A DNA stretch of 64,000 nt from Oegoconia quadripuncta (Eukaryota; Arthropoda; Insecta; Lepidoptera; Autostichidae). Location of the stretch: assembly GCA_949316235.1 (NCBI GenBank), contig OX438747.1:31340101-31404100 (forward strand), written 5' to 3'. The position numbers were made by a program, and so were the translations under genes. This document shows positions 20,614 to 30,945 of the stretch, piece by piece; position 1 is the stretch's first letter, and each line of letters opens with the position of its first letter. The notes beneath the pieces are model-generated. The model was not told the origin of the DNA. It did no database searches and saw nothing but the letters and a program-made list of their open reading frames with translations.

Positions 20614-20938
20614 AACCGCCTCCGTGGCTCAATGTAAACAACATTGGGTTTACGATTCGGAGGTCGCGGGTTCGATCCCCAGCGGGGTACATGTTTAAGT
20701 ACTCGGTTTGGTTGGTGGTAGGGCATTTTAAATCTCCGCCTGTCTAGCACCATATCTAAGTCTGCCGCCAAACAGCAATGTTAATAGCATCGTTGTGTTC
20801 CGGTTGTCAGAGATAAGATAGCCAGGCCCCTAAATAAGATGCGGTTTCCGGGTCAGTACGCTACCACCTTCGGCCTCATCTTCACTTAACATCAGGTGCG
20901 ATTGAGATCAATTGCAAACCCGTTGTGGATAAAAAAAA
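20614..20938 (+). mobile_element. SINE-2, full length
   Basis: Complete head with GTAAACAACATTGGGTTTAC, B box GCGGGTTCGATCCCC and a GTTGTGGATAAAAAAAA tail. A few bases are deleted in the GCTAGCTACCACC block. Confidence 0.88.
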
Positions 20939-21102
20939 TCTCAAAAAACCGTGCATAAATAGTGCAACGGAAATATTACAAGCCCTGTAAATAGTTCTTC
21001 AAAAACAACGAATATATTTTGTGAAAAGGGGTAGTGCAGTCAACGGTCTAACTATTTATGGGACTTGTATATTTCGGTGGCACTATGCACAGTTTTTTGA
21101 GA
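20939..21102. mobile_element. 164-bp inverted-repeat MITE
   Basis: TCTCAAAAAACCGTGCAT against ATGCACAGTTTTTTGAGA. The arms are about 53 bp with a short centre (TTCAAAAACAACGAATAT). The target duplication is unclear because the left side abuts a poly-A tail. Confidence 0.7.
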
Positions 21103-21123
21103 TATAAATCATAATCGTATATA

Positions 21124-21386
21124 CAGGGTGTAACGGTTAAGTGTAGTCATATTTTAAGGGCTTGTTCTACCCATCAATACGAACAACTTTTACTATGGGG
21201 GCAACTTCGAAATCGCGAAAAAAAAATCAGCTGTTTCATACATTGCATCGGGAGGTTATTGAAATTTTCTATGGAACAGCTCATTTTTTTTTCGCGATTT
21301 CGAAGTTGCCCCCATAGTAAAAGTTGTTCGTATTGATGGGTAGAACAAGCCCTTAAAATATGACTACACTTAACCGTTACACGGTG
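21124..21386. mobile_element. 263-bp TA-flanked hairpin MITE
   Basis: CAGGGTGTAACGGTTAAG opens the left arm and CTTAACCGTTACACGGTG closes the right arm, with TA at 21122-21123 and 21387-21388. The arms, about 105 bp each, are almost perfect complements, including a stretch around GGGGGCAACTTCGAAATCGC. The CAGGGTGT end resembles that of the larger element at 11881. Confidence 0.82.
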
Positions 21387-21607
21387 TATAACGGTCTCTG
21401 CGCATAAGAACGAGATTATTAAATACGAAACTTTATATAAAAATTATATACGAAGTTAATAATAGATACCTATTGTACAAATACATTCAATAATAAACTG
21501 CTTAAAATAGTTAAAAAAAATAACATGTTGACTTTCAATAAGTGAAAGGGATATTTTTGTATCCTACATTGAATAAAATATTTTTGATTTTGAATCAAAT
21601 AATAAAT

Positions 21608-21890
21608 GACGACCTGTTTGGTGTAGTGGTTAGCAACTCTGACCACTGTACCAAAAGGTTGCGGGTTCGAATCCCGCTAGGGGCATATGTTTGTGTGATG
21701 AATACGGACATGTGTACCCGAGTTATGGATGTTTTTATTTATAATAAGTATTTATTTACAAAAAAAAAATTATTTATGTATTATATCAACCATCTGGTAT
21801 CCACAACACAAGCATATAGTTGCTTACTGTGGAACTAGATGGCGCTGTGTGTATGTCTAAGGATATTTTATTTATTTATTATTATTATGC
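21608..21890 (+). mobile_element. SINE-1, full length
   Basis: The most complete SINE-1 in the window: GACGACCTGTTTGGTGTAGTG head, B box, GAATACGGACATGTGTACCC, CCATCTGGTATCCACAACAC, AACTAGATGGCGCTGTGTG and a TTTATTTATTATTATTA tail. It served as reference for the other copies. Confidence 0.92.
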
Positions 21891-22119
21891 CTAATCAAAC
21901 TCATACCAATTATTGAGAAAGATTGTGCTCTTTTAACCTCTTCCTTTCTTATTTTTTTGCTTCGTTGAATCATTATAATTGGAAAAATACAAAAAGAGCA
22001 ACTCAGGAGTTTTTTGCTCTCCTCTGGGCAGTCATCCTACCGAATGCACGGTAATTGTATCTAATGATGTTTTCAAATGTTATTTTAATAATTACGAACT
22101 AACTGTCAAATAAATATTT

Positions 22120-22275
22120 ATTTATTTAAACCTGTCTTTGATTTTAAATGATATGAGCTCGACACGGCGCCAACTGAGGGTAGACGGTTCCCCAAAAGAT
22201 AATTTTTTCGTGTCCCTACTCGTACCCGACCGTGAGAAGCTGTGTAGGTACCAGCAGTGGACACAAAGATTTTGA
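22120..22275 (+). repeat. Retroposon 3' end with CTCGACACGGCGCC block
   Basis: CTCGACACGGCGCCAACTG and GGTAGACGGT are related, on the opposite strand, to a block in the 3' UTR of the LINE at 57633-58691 (58600-58640). It may be a 3' UTR relic of a similar LINE. Confidence 0.4.
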
Positions 22276-22335
22276 TGTAGGTATGTATGTGCCTACCCAC
22301 AATTGAAACAATGTAATATAATCTTTCTATTAAAT

Positions 22336-22494
22336 GTATTTATTGGCCCTATTGTTATAGCCCCTGGAGTTCCCTATAGTTTTTATTTCAAAAGTCCAGT
22401 TATCTTTTTAAGTGGTTCATTCAAGTTTAGTGCAGAATTCGGGCTCTTATTCGGCATGTTCTTTTCGAACACTGAAGGTTTTTCGGCGGGCACT
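22336..22494 (-). pseudogene. Orphan last exon of a third esterase copy
   Basis: Starts after TTTCTTTCAG on - and follows exon 3 of the two esterase genes: GTGCCCGCCGAAAAACCTTC, ATGCCGAATAAGAGCCC, CTAAACTTGAATGAACC, then TATAGGGAACTCCAGGGG. Internal deletions, frameshifts and in-frame stops (TGA, TAA, TAG) break it, and the normal TAA stop has become TAC. The 3' flank (AACAATGTAATATAATCTTTC) matches that of gene 1, and intron blocks further upstream match gene 2. No exon 1 or 2 accompanies it, so it was either duplicated partially or lost its front. Confidence 0.85.
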
Positions 22495-22654
22495 CTGAAA
22501 GAAAATTATATTTAAGTTAAGATACCTATGTACATATTTATTTGAAGTCCAAATAGAAAGTGGTATGTTAAGATGGTTTGGGGTAAGGAACGAATGAATG
22601 AGAGAAGAATGACGCAAGCGATGTGACTAGAACTCAACGACTGACAATCCCTAA

Positions 22655-23209
22655 GGCCCGTATTAATAAACCAATCTCAATACAAGTCTTGAGGCTGTAT
22701 CAACCGAGATGCGTCTTAAGCAGTTGACGCTATCTCAAGCTCCGCGCTAATTTATAAACCAATCTTGAGGTCTACTCAGCTGAGATCACTTCTCAAGTAT
22801 TCGCCTCAGCGGCGAATGAATGATAGTCTTGAGTTTCGTTTATAAATCCGCGCACCTCTCAAGTGAGTACTGCTTGAGTATGCACGTGCTTTTCAGGTCT
22901 CAAGTACGGTTTATTAATCAACACGTTTACAGTTCTCGAGGCGTAAGATCAGCTTTGCATTTGTGTGAGTGCACACAGATAGATACGGCTTGTGGCGCAG
23001 CGCGTCCCGCGCATTGTTTAAACGCGGCCTGAGGCGGCATTAGGCGACGTCGCTTCCCTGCCGCGCACATGCCGCACTTCACCTCTTGTACCGCTAGCAG
23101 CTTGACGTCACTCACACAAATGCAAAGCTGAGCTTACGCCTCGAGAACTGTACTTGAGACTGATCACAAGACTGTTTTCAATCTTGAGAATGGTTTATTA
23201 ATGCGGGCC
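22655..23209. mobile_element. MITE-1 (Harbinger-like), copy 1
   Basis: Ends GGCCCGTATTAATAAACC and GGTTTATTAATGCGGGCC, flanked by TAA at 22652-22654 and 23210-23212. A 3-bp TAA/TTA duplication with GGCC ends fits PIF/Harbinger elements. It is 555 bp including a 221-bp nested insertion (22930-23150). Confidence 0.82.
22930..23150. mobile_element. 221-bp GC-rich hairpin MITE nested in MITE-1
   Basis: CAGTTCTCGAGGCGTAAG and CTTACGCCTCGAGAACTG are the outer parts of 42-bp arms with one mismatch. TA flanks both sides (22928-22929, 23151-23152). MITE-1 copies at 23963 and 33683 lack it and have a single TA there, so the empty site is known. The interior is GC-rich, unlike almost all else here. Confidence 0.87.
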
Positions 23210-23285
23210 TAAAAAACCAAATTCCTTTGTCTTTGTTCTAAAAATGGTATCGAAGAACTATGCCAATATTTTCCACAACTTTCAA

Positions 23286-23481
23286 GTTATATTTAATTAA
23301 AGTTTATTGCATTAATTGGCGAAGTTCAACCCTATCAGGTGATTGGTCAATGACACTGCAAATATTCTAAAATTACTAATGTTTCTAGAACTTGCTCGTT
23401 TTTCATCTTTGTTTAGAAATCACTCATGTAGTGCGCTGTGCTTATTACTAGACGTTGGAATTCGTGTCTATTATAATATAA
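23286..23481. repeat. Duplicated esterase-intron block, copy 1
   Basis: TTAATTAAAGTTTATTGC, TCAACCCTATCAGGTGA and ACTAATGTTTCTAGAACTTG recur in order at 25176-25388, inside intron 2 of esterase gene 2. With 22556-22600 against 24838-24880 (GTATGTTAAGATGGTTTGG type), it shows that the orphan exon was duplicated with part of its intron. Confidence 0.8.
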
Positions 23482-23516
23482 TAGTAATCACTAATCATAC
23501 ATCGCAAGAATACTTT

Positions 23517-23570
23517 TTTTTATCCACAAAGGGTTAGCGATTGACCTCAATCACACCCGTTGTCACTTAT
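23517..23570 (-). mobile_element. SINE-2 3' tip
   Basis: TTTTTTTATCCACAAAGGGTTAG and TGACCTCAATCACACCCG, the complement of the SINE-2 end. Confidence 0.65.
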
Positions 23571-23871
23571 TTAGAAAGAGCAACCCCGGAATTTCTTTTC
23601 AGCTCTTCTCTGCGGAGTCATCCTACCGAATGCGCGGTAATTGTATGTCATTACGTTTTCAGACGTCATACAACCAGAGTGATTCTACAACATTTTGGAA
23701 AACATCTGATTATGCACTCCGGAGATAGAGAAACTGGAAAAGTTATAATTAATTGGATGACGGAAAAGGAAGGCCTCATCGTTTCGTGTTGATACTTAGT
23801 GTTGCATTTAAATATTTAGATATATGCTTGCATAACATAAATAACTAATCTAATCGGAAGTTGCGATACCC

Positions 23872-23962
23872 CATGTACCCCACATGTTTAGTACTCGGTT
23901 TAGTTGGTGGTAGGGCATTTTAAATGCCCGCCTGGCTAGCTACCACCACCACCAGTATCTAA
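23872..23962 (+). mobile_element. SINE-2 fragment interrupted by MITE-1
   Basis: GTACCCCACATGTTTAGTAC, GTTGGTGGTAGGGCATTTT and GCTAGCTACCACCACC. It is cut at TATCTAA, where MITE-1 copy 2 begins. Confidence 0.8.
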
Positions 23963-24160
23963 GGCCCGCATTAATAAACCATTCTCAAGATTGAGAACAG
24001 TCTTGTGATAGTCTCAAGTAAACGTGTTGATTAATAAACCTAACTTGAGACCTGAAAAGCACGTACATACTCAAGCAGTACTCACTTGAGAGGTGCGCGT
24101 ATTAATAAACGAAACTCAAGCCTATCATTCATTCGCCGCTGAGGCAAATACTTGAGAAGT
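23963..24160. mobile_element. MITE-1, copy 2, right end lost
   Basis: GGCCCGCATTAATAAACCATT to CTTGAGAAGTGAT, collinear with copy 1 read on the other strand. TAA stands to its left. Element E sequence begins at 24163, so the second half was deleted or replaced. Confidence 0.78.
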
Positions 24161-24162
24161 GA

Positions 24163-24480
24163 TTGGCATAGGTAGTTTTTTTTTAAACCATAATCGACGC
24201 ACGAGCAGGCCAGAGGGATGCGACTGGCGGGATTCTTAGGGTGCCTGTCATGGGACATTTATTACACCTCATATTTTCCCCAAGCTTTTTTATTTATTTA
24301 ATTTAATGATGTAATAATATTAAGTTACTAACTTACTTCTATTTATTTTTAAGTTACTAACCAAAATATGGGTCTAATCCTGAAATAAACTATTTTTTTT
24401 TTTTTTTTAATATGCCCAATTTTTTCCCTTACGATAAAAAACTCAGCGGGTATAATTTTATGGTGATGTATAGTTTTAAG
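24163..24480. mobile_element. Element E, second copy
   Basis: GGCATAGGTAGTTTTTTTT, ATGCGACTGGCGGGATTC and ATATGCCCAATTTTTTCCC match 19855-20130 in order. The outer part of the left arm is missing. It lies immediately past the stop codon of esterase gene 2. Confidence 0.6.
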
Positions 24481-24481
24481 C

Positions 24482-27400
24482 TTACGTATTGGTCGCATTG
24501 CTATAGCCCCTCTGGAGTGTCCAATATTTTTTAAATAGTTGGTCTAAAAAGGCAGACCGCTCTTTAAACGGTACATCCCCCAAGCTTAGTTCATAATCCA
24601 GGTTCAAGTAGGACATCTCGTTTGCGGACGTCGAAGTCCATTCGACGGGCAGTAATTCTGAAGTCTGTGGGGTCGGATTTCTGAAACAAAATTATATTTA
24701 AATTAAGATACGCTTTACGCTACGGGTCAGTACGCTTCCACCTTCGACCTCATCTTCACTTAACATCAGGTGTGATGGAGGTCAAGTGCTAACCCGTTGT
24801 GCATAAAAAAAAAAAGATATGCACCTACCTATAGATAAGAAGTATGTTAACGTGGTTTGGGTTTAAGAATCGAATGAGGAAAATAAATAAATAAATAATA
24901 AACAAAAATAAATAAATAATAAATAAATAAATTGCACATACACACAGCGCCATCTAGGTCCACAGTAAGCATCTAGGCTTTTGTTATGGATCCCAGATGG
25001 TTGATAAACTACATAAATAAAAAACATCCATAACCCGGGAACACATATCTGTATTTATCATACAAACAATTTGCCCCTGGCGGGATTCGAACCCGCGACC
25101 TTTTGGTATAGCGGTCAGAGTTTTTAACCACTACACCAAACAGGTCGTTAAAAGAAGAATAAAGATAGCATATAAGTTATGGTTAATTAAAGTTTATTGC
25201 TTTAATTGACGACGTTCAACTCTATCAGGTGATCAGGTCAATGACACTCAAAAATTCTAAGATTACTAATGTTTCTAGAACTCATTCGTTTTTCATCTTT
25301 TGTGTAGAAATCACTAATCTAGTGCGCAGGCGCCCATTACTATATATTTCGTGTTATGGTATGGTTATGGTATTCGTGTCTATTATATTTGGAAGTTTAC
25401 CTAAACCGTCACCATCGGGACCCGTGTCTTTTATTCAGAAAAGTGCACCACGATCAGGTGGTGTTGGGATCGCGTTCAGTGGGCCGATACAGGCCTTTGT
25501 GATGATGTAGCTATGTACTCTGAAGCGCATCAGGGAACACAGTTTTATTGTCAGTCGAAAATTCGACAATTATGGAGATCTTGTTATCAATTCGACTGTT
25601 TTTTTTTGTATATTTCCAAATATCTCAGACAAATGTAAATCAATTTAAATAATTGTTTTTTCATATAAAAGGGGTAGCCTGAGTCTGCCCTTGAACATCA
25701 ACTCATTAAATGTAACTAACTCATTGTGCCTTACTTATAACATTTTCTCGCTGTCTGAGCTGTACGTCCGAGAAGTACATCTGGGGTACTGGTGGCCTAA
25801 GGCACAGGCTACCTCCTAATTTAGGCATCAGTCTTCACACGTACTCACCAGACTTAAGTAACACTACTGTTATCCTGTACATTTCTCTATAGCGTGAGTT
25901 TGTGAAGAACATTATTAAGATACATTTATTATTAAAATAACTGTATTACACTATGTGTATTCTAACATTACGGACATAATAAAACTTACCCATATTTGAC
26001 AAAGTTAGTCCATAGAGTAGTCATTCTGTCAATCATAAGCTGGTCTTCTATTCCTGGTTCTTCAGTTAAAGCTGCACTGTCAAACAGATAACCCAATTCA
26101 TCAGCATGCGATGCGCCTCCAAATGTTATATGATGAGTCAGTTTATAATAATTCCTTCCCCCTAAATAAGAGAACAAATATCTATAAATTGCATTGGCTC
26201 CATTTTCCAAATAATTGTTAATGCTCCTCTGAGATGGATGCAAGAACATCATATCTGATTCGAAGTCGATGACCTTGTCTTTTACTGCGTTGCTTATGGC
26301 CGCATCACCTATGTAGAACTTACGTACGGTCCTTGCCTCTTCAACAAGATCATCACCCAAATCAAATACAGCTTTAAGTCTATCATAAAACACGTCTTTG
26401 TAATTTGTAAAGTCAGTGTGGCCGTATATAAAAAGCATTTCATCATCATTTGTACCTATCAGAATAGGCATATCTCTTACTTTGACTGCTTGTATATTTA
26501 TAGGATTATCTGTAATAAAAGCTTCTACGTTTTCTAATTCCTTCTCGACACAGGGTGAAAATTCAATACCCAGTCGTGTACCAGCTCTAAGTACAGTTTC
26601 AGCATTAATGCTGGAGAGGTACAATAACGATGCTTTGTTATCACCGACGTAGCCTAGACTTTCAGCAATTTTTGTTGCAGCATTCAAATCAGGCTCAGTG
26701 ACCACCCCTGGAGATATCCCAGCTCCACTTTCCATTATAGCTTTATCATACAGCTTTTCATGTCTTGACAATAAATGCAAGTCAACAGAGGCACTGCCAG
26801 CACTTTCTCCAGATATTGTTATTCTATCAACATTACCACCAAAGGCTTCTATATTCTCCTTAACCCACCTCACCGCAGCGAGCTGATCTTTCAAACCCTG
26901 GTTCCCTGGTACGTCAGGAGTATCTAAACACATAAAGCCATAAGCACCTAGTCTATAATTAATTGCGACTAGAATGATATCATGCCTGACCAAATATTTC
27001 GGGCCGTAGGCAGCCGTGCCTGACGTTCCTGTCAAGAAGGCACCTCCATGAATCCAGATCATGACTGGAAGCTTATTGACAGATGAAGCCGAGTCTGGTA
27101 CGTAGATTTGCAAGCGGAGACAGTCCACGGTACCTAAGAAGCGGCGGTTGTCTATTTGAGCGCACACCGTTGTGGAGTCATATGCTTCGAACGTGTCTTC
27201 GAATGCTGGATACGGTAGGGCCGGCTGAAATGTGCACTTGGTGTTAGTGGAAGATAATCTACAATAGGATACGAAAAGTAAGTATACTTTACAAAACAAT
27301 TAAACTGCAAAAAATTTACAAATCAAGCGTCGGTGGCTCAGCGGTTAAGACGCGGTCTCCCAATTTTCGATTCCCATGCAGGCCATGCACAAATGAGTTT

Positions 27401-29819
27401 TTAAATTTAATTTAATTACTTATGTGCATTTATCCGACTGCTCTTAAACGGTGAAGGAAAACATCGTGAGGAAACTTGCATGCCAATCCGCATTGGGCCA
27501 GCGTGGTGGACTATGGCCCATACTCCCTCATTATACGAGGGAAGGCCTATATCCATGCAATGGGATACTTACGGGCTGATGAAATTGGCAAATCGCCATG
27601 TTTATTTTAGAGTTTGTTCTGGCTGGACCTCGAGTATGTAACACAGTTGCTGCGTCAGCGCTCCCGTCCGCCCCGCGCTTGTCCATGCTACGGCTGTCGT
27701 TGTCGCGCACTCACGGGCATAGGTCAATTTTGTATGGATAATTACCCTTTGTAAACCTATGTATAATTAGTATTTATTTACAAAAAAAATATGTATGTAA
27801 TATATCAACCATCTGGTATCCACAACACAAGCCTATAGTTGCTTACTGTGGAACTAGATGGCGCTGTGTGTATGTCTTAAGGATATTTATTTATTATTTA
27901 TTTATGTAATCTCTTGCCAATTTTATACAAAATATAGTCCCACGGACGAGTTAAATTAATCTATTCGTTTATTTTCTGATCCCGCAATACTGGAGTCAAG
28001 GATGATCGCAACCTTACCTAAGGGTTCCGTAATGCTAAAAATAGATATTCATTAATAAACACATGCGGAGTTTTTTGCGAAGTCGGCTTAAATGAACTGC
28101 AAGTTTATCTTTATTTCTTGTATTGACATCATGTTTATCACTATTTTATTTAAATGATGCTACTTTTTTACCTCTCTAAACATAATGAGTAGGAAACTCA
28201 TCAAAATATCTACCTCTCAAGAGCGCGGGATCCAGCGTTCGACTTAGGGTCACATTTTTTTTATGCACGACGGGTTCGTACATGACCTCAGTCACACCTG
28301 ATGTTAAGTGAAGATGAGGTCGAAGTTGGAAGCGTACTGACCCGGAAACCCCAACACATTTGGGGGACTGGCTATCTTATCTCTGACAACCGGAACACAA
28401 CAATGCTATTAACATTGATGCTTGGCGGCAGATTTCGATAAGATGGTGGTAGCTAGCCAGCTCATACATACATACTCAAGGTCCAGCCTGCACAAGCTCC
28501 AAAATAAGAATAACAATAAACAAGTATTAATAAATACTTTGCACTTAAGTCTAACTCACAACACTAAGCTACTAGGCTTATATTTTCAGATACCAGATGA
28601 ACGATATACTACACAAATACATTATTTTGTAAATAAATATATCTAACTTAATAAATGCGTAAATTTGGATGTTTGTTTGTTTGTTTGTTGTTCAATCACG
28701 GCGATTGTTTAAGAAAAAAAAAAAAATATATTTCACTCACCACAAATGAGAATGTTACAAAAAGTTGATCTTAATAACTACATATATTACAAGCTCATTT
28801 GTGGGAGGCTGGTGCATGTAAAGGATAAACCAGAATCGTCGGTCACCAGGCTCCCCAGCCAGAGAAGCGGTTAGACCAACCAATTAATATATTTCCTCAT
28901 GTTATACATAACAATACATAAGCATTAAATTAAGTTTTGCCAAAAAAAATAATAAAAAGAGGGGAATAGGCACCAATGTCTCTTTTACTGCAGTTTAGTG
29001 TACAATTAAATAGAGTGCTGCACTTCTACAGTGCATGTAGGTGATGGGAGTGTAATGAATGACAGTGGGCTAGGTTATTATCATTAACAAATCTTCTGTC
29101 TTATCATAATTTAGACTTAACAGCCAATCAAAAACCAAACTTTTACAGTGAAAACGATCGAGCTCGTAGAGGGATAGTTTCTTGTGCAATTTATTATAAA
29201 GGTAGGGGCCGAGAAAAACGAAGAATTTTTGTATAAATGATGTTCTGATGTGCATAAAAATGAAAACTAATATTTTGTAACGATAATTTCCCTAAATGTT
29301 TTGAATTTAAAGAAATACCCTTCAATTGAACATTCTTTTTTAAAGAAACTCATTTTTCAACGTTTGCTTATTTAGTTACTTACTTAGTACTTGCGTTTCT
29401 TACAAATGCTTAATTTTTAGCATTTCAATCAATCAAATACTCTTTATTGCACAATTAACAAGAGCTACATGAAGAATACAGCAACTGTTACTACATTTAC
29501 AACACTTTATTAAATGTTTCAAGAAAATCGCGGTTATTCGTTTTTCCGAGGTTAAACGGTATTTTCCCTGGGCTACTAGGGACAGTGCGTTATCCGGGTT
29601 CACTGTTCAAATGAATAATTGACTTACCCCAAAATGGTTAACTTCATTGACCTTCGCGTACGGTATACCTAAGAACATGGAGTAATTCCCATCGCTGGCC
29701 CTAAGACCTCTAATTGGGCCCGCGTTTGTATTCACCAATAATGGATCCGCTCCGGTCTGCCCATAGACAATATTAATAAAACCAATGGCAAAAAAGAATG
29801 CTGTCGATTTGAATGTCAT
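24482..29819 (-). CDS. Secreted carboxylesterase (gene 2 of tandem pair)
   Basis: Exons 29628-29819, 25990-27224 and 24482-24680 give 541 residues. Splice sites, phases and exon 2 and 3 lengths (1235 and 199 nt) equal those of gene 1; exon 1 is one codon longer. The signal peptide ends VYG near residue 20. By position against gene 1: oxyanion HGG near 123-125, Ser205 in GESAG, Glu326 in GTNDDE, His437 in GASHADE. All catalytic residues are kept and there are no stops, so this copy should be active. The differences from gene 1 are mostly scattered, with a notable replacement in the stretch after GTNDDE (MLFIYGHTDF) near the active-site gorge, which may alter substrate choice. Intron 1 (2.4 kb) has gained four SINE pieces and intron 2 two more, which explains the longer gene. 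Confidence 0.93.
24722..24815 (+). mobile_element. SINE-2 3' fragment in esterase gene 2 intron 2
   Basis: CGGGTCAGTACGCTTCCACC through AACCCGTTGTGCATAAAAAA. The copy is 5'-truncated. Confidence 0.85.
24940..25148 (-). mobile_element. SINE-1 in esterase gene 2 intron 2
   Basis: ACACACAGCGCCATCTAGG, ACATCCATAACCCGGGAACAC and GCGGGATTCGAACCCGCG, up to ACACCAAACAGGTCG. Nearly complete and preceded by an (AAAT)n stretch, its own tail on -. It lies in the same orientation as the gene. Confidence 0.87.
25176..25388. repeat. Duplicated esterase-intron block, copy 2
   Basis: The partner of 23286-23481. It shares AATTAAAGTTTATTGC and ACTAATGTTTCTAGAACT, then TATTCGTGTCTATTATA. It is in place in intron 2 of the intact gene. 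Confidence 0.8.
25389..25980. other. Rest of esterase gene 2 intron 2
   Basis: A stretch at 25395-25500 encodes APRSGGVGIAFSGPIQAF on +, vaguely like part of a LINE endonuclease, but is too short to assign. Otherwise featureless. Confidence 0.35.
27325..27592 (+). mobile_element. SINE-3, reference copy
   Basis: GCGTCGGTGGCTCAGCGG head, B-box region partly deleted (TTTTCGATTCCCATGCAGG), then the forward body ACTGCTCTTAAACGGTGAAG, GTGAGGAAACTTGCATGCC and ATTGGGCCAGCGTGGTGG, ending GGGCTGATGAAATTGG. The TGCTCTTAAACGGT site is intact. It lies in intron 1 of esterase gene 2. Confidence 0.85.
27760..27905 (+). mobile_element. SINE-1 3' half in esterase gene 2 intron 1
   Basis: AACCATCTGGTATCCACAAC, TTGCTTACTGTGGAACTAG and GGCGCTGTGTGTATGTC, then a (TTTA)n tail. 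5'-truncated. The GC-rich stretch before it (27620-27720) is unclassified. Confidence 0.83.
28255..28462 (-). mobile_element. SINE-2, 5'-truncated
   Basis: TTTATGCACGACGGGTTCG through GATGGTGGTAGCTAGCCAG. The tRNA-like head is absent. It lies in esterase gene 2 intron 1, in the same orientation as the gene. Confidence 0.85.
28556..28650 (-). mobile_element. SINE-1 3' fragment, diverged
   Basis: CTACTAGGCTTATATTTTC, AGATACCAGATGAACGATAT and ACTACACAAATAC recall the SINE-1 3' body on -, with many changes. Confidence 0.55.
28651..29600. other. Rest of esterase gene 2 intron 1
   Basis: Contains old repeat pieces: TTTGGATGTTTGTTTGTTTG near 28660, also at 42110 and 46020, and an antisense CTTTATTGCACAATTAACAAG LINE end near 29440. 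No exon is required between 27224 and 29628. Confidence 0.45.
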
Positions 29820-29842
29820 CTCGGAAATTGGAAGTATTTACG

Positions 29843-29878
29843 AGTGACGTTAAGAGATGGCTTTCGATAGTTATATAG
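29843..29878 (-). promoter_or_regulatory. Esterase gene 2 core promoter (TATA and initiator)
   Basis: On -, CTATATAACT at 29871-29878 and GTCACTCG near 29843-29848 repeat the promoter of gene 1 at the same distance from the ATG. The leader differs slightly, and sequence similarity fades beyond the TATA box. Confidence 0.6.
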
Positions 29879-29935
29879 AATGTTTGTCGAGTATGTACAG
29901 TTGGTTGAAGCACATTAGTACCTACACTCAGTTGA

Positions 29936-30936
29936 ACCACATGAGTAAAGAAACTGAACAGAGACAAAGCTGAGGAGCAGACAAAATGTTTACCTATTCT
30001 AGTATTACGTTTAACAGTTTTTTTTATTCAATTGAGACATACCTATTTTAAAAAGTCATCTTTAGTTACACTATCTAAAGTATGTTCTTTATGCCTTCTT
30101 GCTTCTCGAAGTTCAGTAGTTTTTGTTTTCTTGGAGTACCCGTTAGGATTCGTCTGAATGCTGCAAGACGTTCGATTTTGTTAAAAACATTATTAAAAAC
30201 ATTATTTTAACTTGAAAATGGTGTCGATTCGGATGTACACCAACTAAACTAAACTCAGTTTTAAAGTAGTATTGTCTCTTTCTCCCTGGAACAGTGCGAC
30301 GCGACGGTACCACTCCAAAACTGGTTTTAGTTTAGTAGGTGTACATCCGAATTGACACCATTGGTGTCGTCATTATCATAGCGCGGTTGTGTGAATCTTT
30401 GTCTCTGTTCCATTTCTTTACTCATGTAGTCTCACGTACAGAGAGTGTCACCGCCTGTCACTAAGCCGCGTCTGCCCTCAAGGTTGTAGTAGTGTACATA
30501 TCACAGCGCGGTTGTATGAATCTTTGTCTCTGTTCCATTTCTTTACTCATGTAGTCTCACGTACAGAGAGTGTCACCGCCTGTCACTAAGCCGCGTCTGC
30601 CCTCAAGGTTGTAGTAGTGTACATATCACAGCGCGGTTGTATGAATCTTTGTCTCTGTTCCATTTCTTTACTCATGTAGTCTCACGTACAGAGAGTGTCA
30701 CCGCCTGTCACTAAGCCGCGTCTGCCCTCAAGCTTGTAGTAGTGTACATATCATAGCGCGGTTGTATGAATCTTTGTCTCTGTTCCATTTCTTTACTCAT
30801 GTAGTCTCACGTACAGAGAGTGTCACCGCCTGTCACTAAGCCGCGTCTGCCCTCAAGTTTGTAGTAGTGTACGCTTGTAGTCATAGCGCGGTTGTACGAA
30901 GCTTTGTTTTTCATCCGTTTCTTTACTCATGTGGTC
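29936..30936. repeat. 1-kb interval bounded by inverted 35-bp ends
   Basis: ACCACATGAGTAAAGAAAC at 29939 and GTTTCTTTACTCATGTGG at its right end, within about 35 bp of imperfect complement. The right end is the last, partial unit of the 125-bp tandem array, and the left end is an inverted piece of the same unit. It may be an element whose right terminus expanded in tandem. Confidence 0.45.
30220..30359. mobile_element. MITE-3, copy 1
   Basis: GGTGTCGATTCGGATGTACA and TGTACATCCGAATTGACACC terminate a 140-bp unit that also carries AACTAAACTAAAC inside both ends. A second copy in the opposite orientation lies at 50516-50656. Confidence 0.8.
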
Positions 30937-30945
30937 TCATGCGGT
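30375..30945 (+). repeat. 125-bp tandem array, about 4.5 units
   Basis: Units start ATCA(T/C)AGCGCGGTTGT at 30375, 30500, 30625, 30750 and about 30880. The first four are almost identical, with single-base differences (GGTTG, GCTTG or GTTTG near unit ends). The last is diverged and partial. No open frame runs through it. Such homogeneity indicates recent amplification. Confidence 0.92.

Noticed and set aside
30375..30945. CRISPR-like array
   Set aside because: The units are directly adjacent and wholly repeated without unique spacers. This is a eukaryotic tandem repeat.
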